From the NCBI GenBank assembly GCA_017536685.1, contig JAFXGW010000016.1:1-62686 (forward strand): DNA of 62,686 bases, in the 5' to 3' direction. Source of the DNA: Clostridia bacterium. GTDB lineage: Bacteria; Bacillota; Clostridia; TANB77; CAG-508. Below are positions 18,317-27,160 of this stretch, in pieces. The notes under the pieces are model-generated. The model did no database searches and had not been told where the DNA came from. It was given only the letters and a program-made list of their open reading frames with translations. Made by a program: the position numbers and the translations under genes. Position 1 is the stretch's first letter. Every line of letters starts with the position of its first letter.

Positions 18317-19117
18317 ATGGAAAGAAAGATTTTAAAAATAGCTATTATTGCAGTATTATTAATTTGTGTATGTGCTACTATAGTTAATGCGTTAAGTTTT
18401 ACAGTTACGATGACACCAAGTAGTAAAGTTGTTCCAACTTCAACTGAATTTACAGTAGAAGTAAAAGTTTCAAATTTAGATGTTGGAACAAATGGAATAA
18501 ACACTTTAAGTGGATATTTAAATTATAACAAAGATGTATTTGAAACAATAGGAGAATCTAGTATTGAAGGCAGAAATGGATGGAGTCCTTCATACAATGC
18601 TGAAAATGATGGAAAAATAACTCTAACAAAAACAAGTTTTGTTAAAACAGAAGAAGAAGTTTTCCAAATAACATTCAAAACAAAATCTGAAGAAGACTTA
18701 GGAAAAGAAAATGTAAAAGGATTAATTCAATTTAAAGGTATTTCTGCTTCTAATAGTGCTTCTCAAATAACAGCTTCAGATATTTCAATAGAAATAACTG
18801 TTGGAGAAGAAGATACAACAGTAGGAAACACAACTTCAAATGGGACAATTTCAGTAAGACCATCAAATACAAATTCTAATACAAATAAAAATACAATTGG
18901 AACAAATACAAATACAAACACAAATAAAAATACAAACAAAAATACTAATAAAAATACAAATAAAGTAACACCATATGTTAATTCAACAAATACAACTGGT
19001 GAAAATATTCCATATACAGGAGTTGAAGATACAATTATGTATTTAATAGGAGCTATTATAGCTGTAGCAATAGTATTTTATATAAAGTTCGAAAGAATTA
19101 ATAAAGAAATGAAATAA
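18317..19117 (+). CDS. Cell-surface cohesin-domain protein with sortase-like anchor
   Basis: A 266-aa exported protein: signal peptide (about 1-25), one cohesin-like beta domain (about 26-155, including SGYLNYNKDVFETIG and ITLTKTSFVKTEEEVFQITFKTK), a low-complexity Asn/Thr/Lys stalk (about 175-225), then IPYTG followed by a hydrophobic segment and a basic tail. IPxTG is a known variant of the LPxTG sortase motif, so covalent wall anchoring is likely; simple membrane anchoring is the alternative. Cohesins bind dockerins, and the adjacent protease carries one. This pair resembles a one-slot scaffold rather than a full cellulosome. Confidence 0.85.
   Translation: MERKILKIAIIAVLLICVCATIVNALSFTVTMTPSSKVVPTSTEFTVEVKVSNLDVGTNGINTLSGYLNYNKDVFETIGESSIEGRNGWSPSYNAENDGKITLTKTSFVKTEEEVFQITFKTKSEEDLGKENVKGLIQFKGISASNSASQITASDISIEITVGEEDTTVGNTTSNGTISVRPSNTNSNTNKNTIGTNTNTNTNKNTNKNTNKNTNKVTPYVNSTNTTGENIPYTGVEDTIMYLIGAIIAVAIVFYIKFERINKEMK
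18868..18970 (+). repeat. Low-complexity Asn/Thr/Lys-coding repeats
   Basis: Short degenerate repeats of the type AATACAAA(C/T)AAA encode a stalk of NTN and NTNK units between the cohesin domain and the anchor. Confidence 0.8.
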
Positions 19118-19124
19118 AACCTAT

Positions 19125-19156
19125 AAAAGAGCAACTTGTAAGAGTTGCTCTTTTTA
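19125..19156 (+). terminator. Terminator behind the cohesin gene
   Basis: AAAAGAGCAACT (19125-19136) pairs perfectly with AGTTGCTCTTTT (19143-19154), loop TGTAAG. T-rich tail. Confidence 0.9.
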
Positions 19157-19306
19157 TTTTTAATAGTAAAGTTTCTGTGACGTGAATTTATAAAAAGACA
19201 AATTAAATAAATTTTTTTATAGAATTATATAAGAATCAATTCGATGGGTTAGTTTTTTACTATTTTAATTGTGATTTTATTTTAATGTGAATCTTTAATA
19301 AAAAAA

Positions 19307-19335
19307 TTGAAAAATGGACTTTATTAATATATAAT
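19307..19335 (+). promoter_or_regulatory. Promoter of topB
   Basis: TTGAAA (19307-19312), 17 bp, TATAAT (19330-19335), 31 bp before the start codon. Confidence 0.7.
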
Positions 19336-19365
19336 AACAATATTAAATATAAAGGGATGTATTAA

Positions 19366-21270
19366 ATGAAATTACTAATTACAGAAAAACCATCTGTAGC
19401 GATGGAGTTTGCAAAAGCATTGAAATTAAATACTCAAAAAAAGAATGGATATATAGAATCGGGAGAATGGATTATTACTTGGTGCTATGGACATCTAGTA
19501 ACAATGAGTTATCCGGAAGTTTATGATGAAAAATTAAAATTTTGGACTTTAAACACATTGCCATTCTTACCAAAAGAATACAAGTATGAAATTATCCAAG
19601 GTCATCAAGGAAAACAGTTTGAAATTGTAAAAAATTTACTTCAAAGAGAAGATGTTGAAGAAATATATAACGCAGGAGACTCTGGACGTGAAGGAGAATA
19701 TATTCAACGACTTGTTTTTATGATGGCAAATCCTAATCCTAATGCAAAAATGAAAAGAGTTTGGATCGATTCACAAACAGAAGATGAGATTCAAAGAGGA
19801 ATAAAAGAAGCTAAAGATCTTAGTGAATATGATAGTTTATCAAATTCGGCGTATCTAAGAGCAAAAGAAGATTACTTAATTGGAATTAATTTTTCTAGAT
19901 TATTATCAATAATTTTTGGAAGAAGAATTGCCAAAGATATAAATGAAGAAAAAGTTTCAATTTCAGTTGGAAGAGTTATGACCTGTGTTCTTGGAATGGT
20001 TGTTTCAAGAGAAAGAGAAATAAGAAATTTTGTAAAAACTAAATATTACAAAATAGTTGGAAATTTTGGTGAAGAGAATCAATATATAAAAGCAGAATGG
20101 AAAGTTTCAGAAAAGTCAAAACTTTTTGAAAGTCCACTTTTGTATAATGAAACTGGATTTAAATCAGAAGAATATGCAAAAAAATTTATATTAAGTTTGA
20201 AAGATAAGAAGGCAATAATAACAGAATTAAAAAAATCAAAACAAAAAGAAAATGCGCCGCTCTTATTTAATTTAGCTGAAATTCAAAATGAATGTACAAA
20301 AGTTTTTAAAATAAAGCCTGATGAGACACTAGAAATTATACAAGAATTATACGAAAAAAAGTTAGTTACATATCCTAGAACTGATGCCAGAGTATTGTCT
20401 ACAGCTATTGCCAAAGAAATTGGAAAAAATTTAAATGGTTTATATAAGAACTTTAAAGATGAAGAAATAAGCCAATATATTTCAAAAATGATAAATGAAA
20501 AATATAGTACTAATTTAGCTAAAACTAAATATGTAAATGATAGTAAAATAACAGACCACTACGCAATTATTCCAACAGGTCAGGGATTTGAAAATTATGA
20601 TAAACTATCTGAATTAAAAAAAGATGTATATAAATTAATCGTAAGAAGGTTTATTGCAATTTTTTATCCAGCTGCTGAGTACAATAAAGTAAATATGACG
20701 GTAGAAGTTGATAATGAACAATTTTTGGCGAGCGGTAAAGTTTGTACGAATCAAGGGTATTTAGAAGTATTAAAAAATAGACAAAAGAGTGATGAAGAAG
20801 AAAAAGATTTAAATATCTTTTCTAATTTGAAAAAAGGGCAAGAAATAAATGTTATAAATTATGAAACAAAAGATTCAGAAACTTCACCACCGTCTAGATA
20901 CAATTCTGGTGGAATGGTTTTGGCGATGGAGAATGCGGGAAAACTTATTGAAGATGAAACTTTAAGAGAGCAAATAAAAGGTGCTGGAATTGGAACTTCA
21001 GCTACTAGAGGAGAAATTATAAAAAAACTTGAAAGAATTAATTATATTCAAATTAATTCTAAAACACAGATTATAACTCCTACAGTAAAAGGTGAAGCTA
21101 TTTATGATGTTGTTTTTAAATCAATACCAGATATGCTAAATCCAGAACTTACAGCTAGTTGGGAAAAAGGATTAGATATGGTTGCCAAAAAAGAAATACA
21201 ACCAGATATATTTATGGAGAAATTAGAAAAATATATAAAATCAAAAGTAGATAAGCTTGTTTTAAAATAG
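19366..21270 (+). CDS. topB: DNA topoisomerase III (type IA)
   Basis: Type IA topoisomerase that decatenates and relaxes DNA. The Toprim domain begins KLLITEKPSVAMEFAKAL and has AGDSGREGE at about 103-111; the glycine in the second position is normal for Firmicutes TopB. The active-site tyrosine is Tyr336 in LVTYPRTDAR. The C-terminal part includes GAGIGTSATRGEII. The length of 634 aa lacks a zinc-finger tail, like short topoisomerase III proteins. It has its own promoter and stands alone in front of murA. Confidence 0.93.
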   Translation: MKLLITEKPSVAMEFAKALKLNTQKKNGYIESGEWIITWCYGHLVTMSYPEVYDEKLKFWTLNTLPFLPKEYKYEIIQGHQGKQFEIVKNLLQREDVEEIYNAGDSGREGEYIQRLVFMMANPNPNAKMKRVWIDSQTEDEIQRGIKEAKDLSEYDSLSNSAYLRAKEDYLIGINFSRLLSIIFGRRIAKDINEEKVSISVGRVMTCVLGMVVSREREIRNFVKTKYYKIVGNFGEENQYIKAEWKVSEKSKLFESPLLYNETGFKSEEYAKKFILSLKDKKAIITELKKSKQKENAPLLFNLAEIQNECTKVFKIKPDETLEIIQELYEKKLVTYPRTDARVLSTAIAKEIGKNLNGLYKNFKDEEISQYISKMINEKYSTNLAKTKYVNDSKITDHYAIIPTGQGFENYDKLSELKKDVYKLIVRRFIAIFYPAAEYNKVNMTVEVDNEQFLASGKVCTNQGYLEVLKNRQKSDEEEKDLNIFSNLKKGQEINVINYETKDSETSPPSRYNSGGMVLAMENAGKLIEDETLREQIKGAGIGTSATRGEIIKKLERINYIQINSKTQIITPTVKGEAIYDVVFKSIPDMLNPELTASWEKGLDMVAKKEIQPDIFMEKLEKYIKSKVDKLVLK

Positions 21271-21354
21271 ATTGTTAAACATATTTTTGACTTTATTTTA
21301 AAGATAATTAGAAAAATGTAGTATAGAAATCTTATGTAACACTTTATGTAAAAT

Positions 21355-21388
21355 CCTCATAATATGTAACATCATTATTATGAGGAGG
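21355..21388 (+). promoter_or_regulatory. Hairpin that overlaps the murA ribosome binding site
   Basis: CCTCATAATA (21355-21364) pairs perfectly with TATTATGAGG (21376-21385), whose end is the first half of the Shine-Dalgarno GAGGAGG (21382-21388). Three direct TATGTAA repeats (from 21333, 21345 and 21363) overlap it. This could dampen translation of murA. Confidence 0.45.
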
Positions 21389-21396
21389 AAAAAGCT

Positions 21397-22657
21397 ATGT
21401 ATAAATACATAATAAAAGGTGGAAATAAAATACATGGAGAAACATATGTATCAGGTTCTAAAAATGCGAGTCTTCCAATACTTGCAGCTACTTTGATAAG
21501 TGGAAAGACCACAAAATTGTACAATGTTCCTAATATAGAAGATGTAAAAATAACATTGGAAATATTACGAAATTTAGGATGTAAGGTTAAAAGAGATAAA
21601 AATAAAGTTATTATAAATTCAAAAGATGCTTCGAAAACTACAATTCCAGATGAATTAATGCGAAAATTAAGATCTTCGGTAATTATAGTTGGAGCTATTT
21701 TGAGTAGGTTTAAAGAAGCTAACTTTTCATATCCGGGACGGTTGTGATATTGGTGCAAGACCAATTGATTTGCATCTTCAAAATTTTTCTAGAATTGGAA
21801 TAAAAATAAATGAAAACAGTAGATATATTGAGTGCAAGTGTGATAAAATAGAGTCGAAAATTATAGAACTAGACTTTCCTAGTGTTGGTGCTACGGAAAA
21901 TATTATTTTAGCAAGTATATTAGGAAATCATGAAATAATAATAAATAATGCTGCTAAAGAACCAGAAATTGTAGATTTGGCTAATTTTTTAAACAAAATG
22001 GGTGCAAAAATATATGGGGCTGGTAATAATGTTATAAAAATTATTGGTGTAGAAAAATTAAAAGATGTTTCGTATAAAATTATGCCTGATAGAATTGAAG
22101 CTGGAACACTTTTAATCGCTGGAGCAATAACAGGCGGAATGCTAAAATTGAATAATGCAATACCTGAACATATTAGCCCACTATTAAATAAACTTAGTGA
22201 AGCTGGTTGCCAGATAAAAACTGCAAATAATACAATATCATTAATATCAAATAAAAGATTAAATGCAGTAGATATTAAAACAATGCCATATCCTGGATTT
22301 CCAACTGATTTACAACCACAATTTTCAACTTTAATGACTTTGAGTAAAGGGACTTCAATAGTAACCGAGAACATATTTGAAAATAGATTTAAATTTATGC
22401 AAGAAATTCAAAAAATGGGGGCAAAATCTACTATTCATGGAAAAACTATGGTTATAAAAGGTGTAAGAAAATTGCATGGTGCTGATGTGGAAAGTACAGA
22501 CTTAAGAGGTGGAGCATCATTAGTATTAGCCGGTTTGGCAGCAAAGGGGACTACAACTATTGGAAAATTAGAGTATTTACTTAGAGGTTATGAAAATTTA
22601 GATAAAAAATTAAATGATTTGGGTGCTAATATTAGTAGATATGAAGATGGAAAATAA
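21397..22657 (+). CDS. murA: UDP-N-acetylglucosamine 1-carboxyvinyltransferase MurA, interrupted by a +1 frameshift at a CGG codon
   Basis: First committed step of peptidoglycan precursor synthesis (enolpyruvyl transfer to UDP-GlcNAc). The first frame (21397-21747) gives GGNKIHGETYVSGSKNASLPIL and ends SYPGRL-stop. The second frame carries the rest (FPSVGATENIILAS, MPDRIEAGTLLIAGA, PYPGFPTDLQPQ, STDLRGGASLVLAGL). Removing base 21739 (a C) joins them as SYPG-GCDIGARPIDLHL, restoring the catalytic-cysteine loop and a 419-aa protein, the normal length. Everything else is conserved, so recent mutation, sequencing error or programmed +1 frameshifting are the options. The in-frame codon at the break is CGG, as in sigG. 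The gene heads the wall/division cluster. Confidence 0.9.
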
Positions 22658-22688
22658 ATGATTATAAAAAAAGAAAGGTGAGTAAATC

Positions 22689-23522
22689 TTGGAGGATGAA
22701 ATAATTATTGGAGTTGAAAATAAATCAAAACAAACTTCAAATAAAAAAAATAAAAAATCTAAAAAGAATAAAAAAGTAAATCACAAAAAAGGTAAGATGA
22801 GAAAGCAAGCAAAAGTTGTTTTTGGGATAGTTATTTTTATAGTGATTTTTATTCTTGTATTATGCTCGCCAATATTTGATATAAAAAATATTGAAACAGA
22901 AGGGAATTCACAGATTTCAAATGAAAAATTAATAAGTATTTCATCATTACAATTACATACCAATATTTTTAAATTTAATAAAGGAATAATAAAAGAAAAA
23001 ATAAAGGAGAATGCTTATATTGATACAGTAGAAGTAACAAGAAAATTACCTTCAACTGTACAGATTACAGTTACGGAAAGAGTTCCTAAATATATGTTAC
23101 AATTTGCTGATAGTTATGTGTATATAAATAATCAAGGGTATATGCTAGAAATTTCTAATGAAAAGTTAGAAATACCAATTTTAATTGGTTTTACAACTGA
23201 TTTGAGCAATATAAAAGCTGGAAATAGAATTAATGTTGAAGACTTAAAAAAAATGGATATGGTTATAAAAATTTATGAGGCTGCTAAAAGTAATGGATTA
23301 GGAGAACTTATAACAAAAATAGATATATCAAATGAAAAAAATTATTCAATAATTTTAGAAAAAGAAGGAAAAAAAGTATATTTAGGAGAATGCACAGAAT
23401 TAAATACTAGAATATTATATTTAAAATCAATTTTAGAAACATTAAATGGAAAAAGTGGAGAATTATTTTTAAATATTGATTTAAATTCACAAGAAGCTTA
23501 TTTTAGACCAAGTAGTAATTAA
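22689..23522 (+). CDS. ftsQ: Cell division protein FtsQ/DivIB
   Basis: Bitopic division protein that joins the FtsL/FtsB complex at the septum. A lysine-rich cytoplasmic head (about residues 12-40), one membrane helix (about 44-62), then a POTRA domain beginning FDIKNIETEGNSQIS and a FtsQ domain with YINNQGYMLE. The TTG start at 22689 follows GAAAGGTG by about 8 nt. The location between murA and the sbp/ftsAZ genes is the standard Firmicutes arrangement. Confidence 0.88.
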   Translation: MEDEIIIGVENKSKQTSNKKNKKSKKNKKVNHKKGKMRKQAKVVFGIVIFIVIFILVLCSPIFDIKNIETEGNSQISNEKLISISSLQLHTNIFKFNKGIIKEKIKENAYIDTVEVTRKLPSTVQITVTERVPKYMLQFADSYVYINNQGYMLEISNEKLEIPILIGFTTDLSNIKAGNRINVEDLKKMDMVIKIYEAAKSNGLGELITKIDISNEKNYSIILEKEGKKVYLGECTELNTRILYLKSILETLNGKSGELFLNIDLNSQEAYFRPSSN

Positions 23523-23548
23523 TAGTTAAGATGAAGAAAGGAGAAGCA

Positions 23549-24274
23549 ATGAACAAAAATTTAAAAGTATCAATAATATTAGGGCTTATGTGTTTTTTTC
23601 TAACAGCTGGAATTGTAATTCAAATTAATACCGTATCAAAAAGTACTACAACAGTAGGAAAAACTCTAGTAGAAAATGAATTAAGAGATAGTGTTTTAAG
23701 ATGGAAACAAAAATATGAGAATGCTTATGAAAAATTAGAAGAAAAACAAGAAACATTAGATGCACTAAGAGAGCAAGTTTCTAGTACAGATGAAACTCAT
23801 AGTGGAATGAGTTTTAAATTAGCTAAATATAATGCTCTATTAGGAAATACTGAATTAATAGGAAAAGGAATAATAATAACAGTAAAAGATGGAGATGGAA
23901 CAGGAGTAAACGGTGCTTGGGCGAGTGACTATATTGTTCATGATGGAGATTTATATGAAATTGTGAATGCATTAAAGAATGCAGGAGCAGAAGCTATTTC
24001 TATTAACGGTCAAAGAATTGTTAGTAAATCATCAATAACTTGTGCTGGGAATGTTGTTTTAATTAATGGTGAGAAAGTTGGAGTTCCATATGAGATTAAA
24101 GCGATTGGATTACCAAGTATGCTTTATGGTTCTGTAACGATGCCAAACGGATATTTAGACTGGATGATTAATGATGGTGTTAGCGTAGATGTAGATCCCG
24201 TTGAAAAAGAAACAATAGTTATTCCAAAATACAATGGAATATATAAATATGAGTATGCAACAATTTTTGAATAG
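23549..24274 (+). CDS. DUF881 family protein (copy 1)
   Basis: A 241-aa protein with one N-terminal membrane segment, a coiled coil (about 45-80) and the extracytoplasmic DUF881 domain (GKGIIITVKDGDG, LKNAGAEAISINGQRIV, GNVVLINGEKV). ATG 23549 directly follows AAAGGAG; an earlier in-frame ATG at 23531 would include that site. DUF881 proteins sit in division clusters of Bacillota and Actinobacteria next to sbp and ftsZ. The biochemical role is not established. Confidence 0.88.
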   Translation: MNKNLKVSIILGLMCFFLTAGIVIQINTVSKSTTTVGKTLVENELRDSVLRWKQKYENAYEKLEEKQETLDALREQVSSTDETHSGMSFKLAKYNALLGNTELIGKGIIITVKDGDGTGVNGAWASDYIVHDGDLYEIVNALKNAGAEAISINGQRIVSKSSITCAGNVVLINGEKVGVPYEIKAIGLPSMLYGSVTMPNGYLDWMINDGVSVDVDPVEKETIVIPKYNGIYKYEYATIFE

Positions 24275-24286
24275 AGGTGATTAAAG

Positions 24287-25003
24287 TTGAAAGGTAAAAT
24301 TACAATGACAATTTGTGTTGGTTGTACAGCACTTATTTTAACTATGATAATATTTACTCAATTTAAAACGGTTGATGAAACAGATATAACAGCAATAGAA
24401 ACAATGAGGGAAACAGAATTAAGAGCTGAACTTGCTAGTTGGAAAGAAAAATATGAAGAAATAGAAGTAAAAATAAATGAGCTTGATAATAAAATAAATG
24501 AATATAAACAAGAAATTGACAATAATGCAAATACTTCAACTGTATTACAAGAAGAGGTAAAAGAGGCAGAAGTTTATTTGGGATACACAAGTCTTCAAGG
24601 ACAAGGAATTATAGTAACTTTAAAAGACAAAGATGATAAAGTGGTAACATATGCACATATTCTACAACTTGTAAATGAATTAAATGCTGCTGGTGCAGAG
24701 GCAGTTTCTATAAATGATGAAAGAATTATTTCAATGAGTGAAATTGCTAAAGTAAAAGATAAGTTAATAAATATAAATGAAAGAAGAACTACTGCACCAT
24801 TTACAATAAAAGCAATTGGTGATAAAAAGTATTTTGAGAGTGCTTTAAATATTAAAGGTGGATATATAGATCTTATGGGAGCAGAAGGAATTGATGTTTC
24901 ATATACAGTGGAAGATAACGTTATAGTTCCTGCATATGAGGGAGAACAAAAATTTGAATACGCAAAAGAAAATGTAGAAAAGAAAAAGGAGGAACAAAAA
25001 TGA
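24287..25003 (+). CDS. DUF881 family protein (copy 2)
   Basis: A 238-aa paralogue of the preceding gene: N-terminal membrane segment, longer coiled coil (about 40-95), and DUF881 domain (GQGIIVTLKDKDDK, LNAAGAEAVSINDERIIS). TTG start at 24287 with AGAGGTG upstream. Its stop overlaps the start of sbp by 4 bp (ATGA), showing translational coupling. A pair of DUF881 genes next to sbp is common in clostridia. Confidence 0.87.
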   Translation: MKGKITMTICVGCTALILTMIIFTQFKTVDETDITAIETMRETELRAELASWKEKYEEIEVKINELDNKINEYKQEIDNNANTSTVLQEEVKEAEVYLGYTSLQGQGIIVTLKDKDDKVVTYAHILQLVNELNAAGAEAVSINDERIISMSEIAKVKDKLININERRTTAPFTIKAIGDKKYFESALNIKGGYIDLMGAEGIDVSYTVEDNVIVPAYEGEQKFEYAKENVEKKKEEQK

Positions 25004-25410
25004 TATATATTGCAATACTTATAGGATGTATAGTAGGAGCAATACTTGGTTCGTTGGCACCAGTTATTCCGTATACATATTCAAGTTATTTATCAATAGC
25101 AATAATAGCAGCACTTGATTCTGTTTTTGGTGGAATTGCGTCAGTGATAAAAGGTAATTTTGATTTGAAAATATTTTTATCTGGATTTTTTGGAAATTCA
25201 ATTTTATCTATTGCATTAACATTTTTAGGTGAAAAACTAAATGTAGATATTTATTTAGCTGCAATAGTTGTTTTTGTAGGAAGAATGTTTACAAACTTAG
25301 CAATAATAAGAAGACATTATATAGATAAATGGGTAAATATTATAGAAAGTAAAAAAAGTAAGAAAAATGATTTTGATAATGAAGAAATGAAAGAGAAACA
25401 AAAGGCGTAA
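25000..25410 (+). CDS. sbp: Small basic protein Sbp (DUF1290)
   Basis: A 136-aa polytopic membrane protein with about three or four helices: YIAILIGCIVGAILGSLAPVIP, then YLSIAIIAALDSVFGGI and FFGNSILSIALTFLGEKLNVDIYLAAIVVFVGRMFTNLAIIRR. This is the conserved small basic protein encoded upstream of ftsAZ in Bacillota. The role is unknown. Confidence 0.88.
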   Translation: MIYIAILIGCIVGAILGSLAPVIPYTYSSYLSIAIIAALDSVFGGIASVIKGNFDLKIFLSGFFGNSILSIALTFLGEKLNVDIYLAAIVVFVGRMFTNLAIIRRHYIDKWVNIIESKKSKKNDFDNEEMKEKQKA

Positions 25411-25431
25411 GAGTTATAGAAGGGTAATAAA

Positions 25432-26829
25432 ATGAAAAAAACAAATATAATTATAACTATAATATTTTTAATCTTTTCTCTAGTAATTGGTGTAAATCAT
25501 GAACCATGGGCTGATGAAGCACAAAGCTGGATAATAGCACGAGATGCAAATTCAGCAGAAATACTTTGGGATATTGCAAGATATGAAGGTTCATTTCCCT
25601 TATGGCATTTAACATTAAGGTTGTTTATAAATTTGGGATTAACTTATGAATTTTTATATATTGTTCCAATAATTATTTCTTTAATAGGACTTATTATATT
25701 TTTAAAAAGAGTAGAAGCACCTACATATGTAAAAGTATTGTTACCATTTTCGTATTATATTTTTTATCAATATACTATTATAGCAAGAAGTTATTGTTAT
25801 TTATTTTTAGCATTTTCATTATTTGTGATAACATATAAAAATAGATTTGAAAGTCCACTTAAATATATAATGGCATTAATTTTTCTTTCTTTGATTAGTA
25901 TGCACGGAATGGTAATTTCTATTAGTTTTATGATTGTATTTGTTATAGAAATGATAAATGCAAAAAAAATAAAACATTACATAAAGGAACTATTACTTTT
26001 TGGAATTATGATGACCATTGAAATAATAATATTATTTCCTAGAAGCGATTTATATATGACTGTTGCAGCTGTATTCACAATTCCAGAAATAGTTACAGGA
26101 ATGATAAATACTGTACTAGGAGGAGGAAATTTATTTTTTAAAATATATAATCTAATTTCTGTATTATTATTATTATATTTATTCATAAAATTATGCTCGT
26201 TAAAAAATAAAAATATACCTATTGCTACAGCTCTTGTATTTTTCTTTATGTTTGTAATTAGAATGGCATCTCATCATTGTGGAATAATATTTTTACTAAT
26301 AGTATTTGGTATCATTTTACATTATGATGAAGTAAAAGAAAAAAACAAAAATCTAGATAAAATTTTTATAATAGTTTTGATTTTATATAGTATATTATCA
26401 ATTCATAGCAGTATAAATGATTTAACCAAACAATATAGCGGGGCTAAAGAAATGGCTAATTATATAGAAGAAAATGGTTATCATAATAAAAAAATATTTG
26501 GATTTGGTTTTAAAGATGTTTCTTTACAACCATATTTTTCAGAAAATTTATATAAAAATATGGATGAAGCAATTTATAGATGGAGTTCAAATAATAAAGA
26601 TTTTATTATTTATTGTAATTTTGAAGATTATGAAAAAGATTATTTTAATGAAATACCAGAATATATTGTTTTAGAATGGGATGAAACTGATAGCAGATTA
26701 AAGCTAATTGAAAAATGTATACAAGATACTAATAAATATGAAATTGAATATAGAACAATGGGACATCAATTTTTTAAGAATTATTATAGTGAATATGAAG
26801 GATATACATTATATAAATTGAAACAATAA
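25432..26829 (+). CDS. Multi-pass membrane protein, probable GT-C fold glycosyltransferase
   Basis: A 465-aa protein with about ten hydrophobic segments. The first extracytoplasmic loop has NHEPWADEAQSW, matching the acidic DE motif of GT-C glycosyltransferases of the PMT/ArnT kind. That suggests transfer of a sugar from a lipid-phosphate donor to a wall or membrane acceptor. It lies inside the division cluster, 21 nt behind sbp, and ends with a strong terminator. The exact substrate cannot be told. Confidence 0.7.
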   Translation: MKKTNIIITIIFLIFSLVIGVNHEPWADEAQSWIIARDANSAEILWDIARYEGSFPLWHLTLRLFINLGLTYEFLYIVPIIISLIGLIIFLKRVEAPTYVKVLLPFSYYIFYQYTIIARSYCYLFLAFSLFVITYKNRFESPLKYIMALIFLSLISMHGMVISISFMIVFVIEMINAKKIKHYIKELLLFGIMMTIEIIILFPRSDLYMTVAAVFTIPEIVTGMINTVLGGGNLFFKIYNLISVLLLLYLFIKLCSLKNKNIPIATALVFFFMFVIRMASHHCGIIFLLIVFGIILHYDEVKEKNKNLDKIFIIVLILYSILSIHSSINDLTKQYSGAKEMANYIEENGYHNKKIFGFGFKDVSLQPYFSENLYKNMDEAIYRWSSNNKDFIIYCNFEDYEKDYFNEIPEYIVLEWDETDSRLKLIEKCIQDTNKYEIEYRTMGHQFFKNYYSEYEGYTLYKLKQ

Positions 26830-26840
26830 ACATAAGAGAT

Positions 26841-26894
26841 AAAACATCTATTGTTTAATGTGAAAATATTCGCATTAAGCAATAGATGTTTTTT
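26841..26894 (+). terminator. Long terminator hairpin before ftsAZ
   Basis: A 24-bp stem with two wobble pairs: 26841-26864 pairs with 26869-26892, loop AATA, T run inside the right end. It separates the murA-ftsQ transcript from ftsAZ. Confidence 0.9.
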
Positions 26895-26970
26895 AGTCTT
26901 ATAAAAATATTTTATTTGTTGAATTAAATGGATATATAATTGTAAAAAATGTTTAATAAATTAACAAAAA

Positions 26971-26977
26971 TGTCGAA
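26971..26977 (+). promoter_or_regulatory. Candidate Spo0A box upstream of ftsAZ
   Basis: TGTCGAA, the exact 0A-box core. It lies 190 bp before the ftsA start. A 7-mer match can occur by chance; one also occurs inside the coding region near 36686. Confidence 0.35.
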
Positions 26978-27051
26978 ATTTGTATTGAATTTAATTAAAA
27001 AATGTTATATATTAAGCATTGTATTTGAAATTTTTCAAGCATAACAAAAAT

Positions 27052-27068
27052 ATTACATTTTAATTACA
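27052..27068 (-). promoter_or_regulatory. WalR-like box upstream of ftsAZ
   Basis: ATTACA-N5-ATTACA on the plus strand, which is TGTAAT-N5-TGTAAT on the minus strand, an exact fit to the WalR consensus. It ends 18 bp before the -35 box. In Bacillus subtilis ftsAZ is a known WalR (YycF) target. Confidence 0.5.
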
Positions 27069-27086
27069 AAAATGTGTCAATTTTAC

Positions 27087-27115
27087 TTGACTTTTTAGAG
27101 AAAATGTAATATTCT
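27087..27115 (+). promoter_or_regulatory. Promoter of ftsAZ
   Basis: TTGACT (27087-27092), 17 bp, TATTCT (27110-27115). Confidence 0.65.
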
Positions 27116-27160
27116 TATCGCAGAGAATTTTGAAAATAATTTAATGTGGAGGAGTTAACT

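Noticed and set aside
19669..19700. Loss of the second aspartate in the topoisomerase III DxD motif (GDSGREGE)
   Set aside because: Glycine at this place is normal for Firmicutes TopB (DAGREGE), so it is not a defect.
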